The translations under genes and the position numbers were made by a program. A DNA stretch of 64,000 bases from Deltaproteobacteria bacterium. Its GTDB lineage: Bacteria; Desulfobacterota_D; UBA1144; Nemesobacterales; UBA2774. The stretch spans positions 62,001 to 126,000 of the forward strand of contig JAVKFU010000017.1 in NCBI GenBank assembly GCA_040223695.1. The letters run 5' to 3'. This document shows, piece after piece, positions 63,393-64,000 of the stretch; the stretch's first letter is position 1; every line of letters begins with the position of its first letter. The notes beneath the pieces are model-generated. The model did not search any database and had not been told where the DNA came from. It saw only the letters and a program-made list of their open reading frames with translations.

Positions 63393-64000
63393 CTAAGGCT
63401 TTTTCTGGTACTTATTCCATAAGAAGGGGGCAACAAGCTGGTTGAGGAACGCCCTCGGCATATATTCCTTTATACCTATCGTGCCCACATGGCGGTCCCT
63501 GGGATAGTAATACGTACCGAAAAGCATATCGAAAATCATCAGGTTCTCGCCATAGTTATTATTTCCCTCTTCTATTTTTCTCGAGTGATGCCACCTGTGG
63601 AGATTAGGCGTGTTGAATACGTAGTTTAAAAGTCCTCCGTGCAGGTGCACGTTGCAATGGGTGAGTAAACCTATAAAAGCGGTTATCGAGCTGAAATAAA
63701 TAAAAATATCGCCCGGCACTCCAAGTATAAAAAGAAGCGGTATGCTGAACAGCAAGCTACAGAAGGTGTCAACGAAATGGAACCTTCCCGTATTGAAGAA
63801 CCATAGTTTCTCGACACTGTGGTGAACCGAATGAAAACGCCAGAGGAAATTCCACGTATGAGCCAGACGGTGCGCCCAGTAAAGACCGAATTCACTCACT
63901 ACAAGCGCTATCAGCACCTGGAGTGCGGTGGGAAGACCGGAAGGCCATATGGACTGAGCGGGTTTATCACCCATTGTCTCCATGATACCGCTGATTAACA
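63393..64000 (-). CDS. Sterol desaturase / fatty acid hydroxylase family enzyme, 5' cut by window end
   Basis: A di-iron membrane enzyme. The four His clusters are visible: HRLAH, HSVHH, a further His-rich stretch (THCNVHLHGG) and HRWHH. An ATG at 63983 lies in frame, but the frame stays open to the window edge (LISGI before it), so the true start is probably outside. Family members have 250-330 residues and only about 200 are seen. The substrate may be a fatty acid, sterol or carotenoid. Confidence 0.87.
   Translation of the reverse strand, partial: LISGIMETMGDKPAQSIWPSGLPTALQVLIALVVSEFGLYWAHRLAHTWNFLWRFHSVHHSVEKLWFFNTGRFHFVDTFCSLLFSIPLLFILGVPGDIFIYFSSITAFIGLLTHCNVHLHGGLLNYVFNTPNLHRWHHSRKIEEGNNNYGENLMIFDMLFGTYYYPRDRHVGTIGIKEYMPRAFLNQLVAPFLWNKYQKKP

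Noticed and set aside
1-64000. Search for CRISPR arrays, prophage, insertion sequences and tRNA genes
   Set aside because: I found no spaced direct-repeat arrays, transposase or integrase motifs, terminal repeats or cloverleaf-like T-arms. A covariance scan could still find a tRNA I missed.

Overview
The window is a densely packed bacterial chromosome segment of about 60 protein genes on both strands. I see no rRNA, tRNA, CRISPR array, insertion sequence or prophage. The cell is a diderm: it encodes a type II secretion system with an outer-membrane secretin, several lipoproteins and an OmpA-like protein. It meets oxygen (Fe/Mn superoxide dismutase, Suf-type Fe-S assembly) yet carries a B12-dependent class II ribonucleotide reductase, which works with or without oxygen. 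It also has an F420 glutamate ligase (CofE) and a six-haem cytochrome lipoprotein. This mix suggests an uncultured environmental lineage near the former Deltaproteobacteria/Desulfobacterota or Dadabacteria. That placement is inference; no ribosomal marker is present to test it.

Layout. 1-3.9 kb: end of a TrkH potassium channel, ribF, aroE and two small unknown genes with good promoters. 4.0-12.2 kb (mostly minus strand): 2-hydroxyacid dehydrogenase, a nitroreductase-like protein, dnaJ, a divergent uvrA and a HAD phosphatase, with a Tyr-rich lipoprotein on the plus strand. 12.4-13.8 kb: a PBP4-type peptidase. 14.1-25.1 kb: type II secretion operon gspC-D-E-F-G-H-I-J-K followed by an overlapping MoxR/RavA-type AAA+ ATPase. 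Its secretin carries an N-terminal LysM domain, gspI has no ATG/GTG/TTG start, and gspL and gspM are absent. 25-34.3 kb: mixed housekeeping genes, including an M-like zinc metallopeptidase gene (YpfJ type) broken by two compensating indels around its HExxHH-type site.

34.5-37.2 kb: nrdJ with an NrdR-box-like palindrome inside its promoter and a strong terminator behind it. 37.8-39.9 kb: sigma-70-family factor and superoxide dismutase. 40.2-44.6 kb: rrf2-sufB-sufC-sufD-Rieske, an Fe-S assembly operon without its own cysteine desulfurase. 44.9-48.0 kb: large hexahaem cytochrome lipoprotein, preceded by an 11-bp-period direct repeat and an inverted repeat. 48-64 kb: ilvD, a secreted protein plus OmpA pair, class V aminotransferase, cold-shock protein, Tat-exported DUF4159 protein, HNH protein, VOC protein, cysE, glycerophosphodiesterase, a UbiA-type prenyltransferase whose 3' end overlaps a convergent membrane TPR glycosyltransferase-like gene, cofE, a DUF1579 protein and a sterol-desaturase-family enzyme cut by the window edge.

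How the parts fit: the secretion operon is the main multi-gene machine. The LysM-secretin fusion and the ATPase in the place of gspL/gspM are its unusual points. The Suf operon and superoxide dismutase sit back to back and probably form an oxidative/iron-stress island. Functions are read from motifs by eye; no database search was run.
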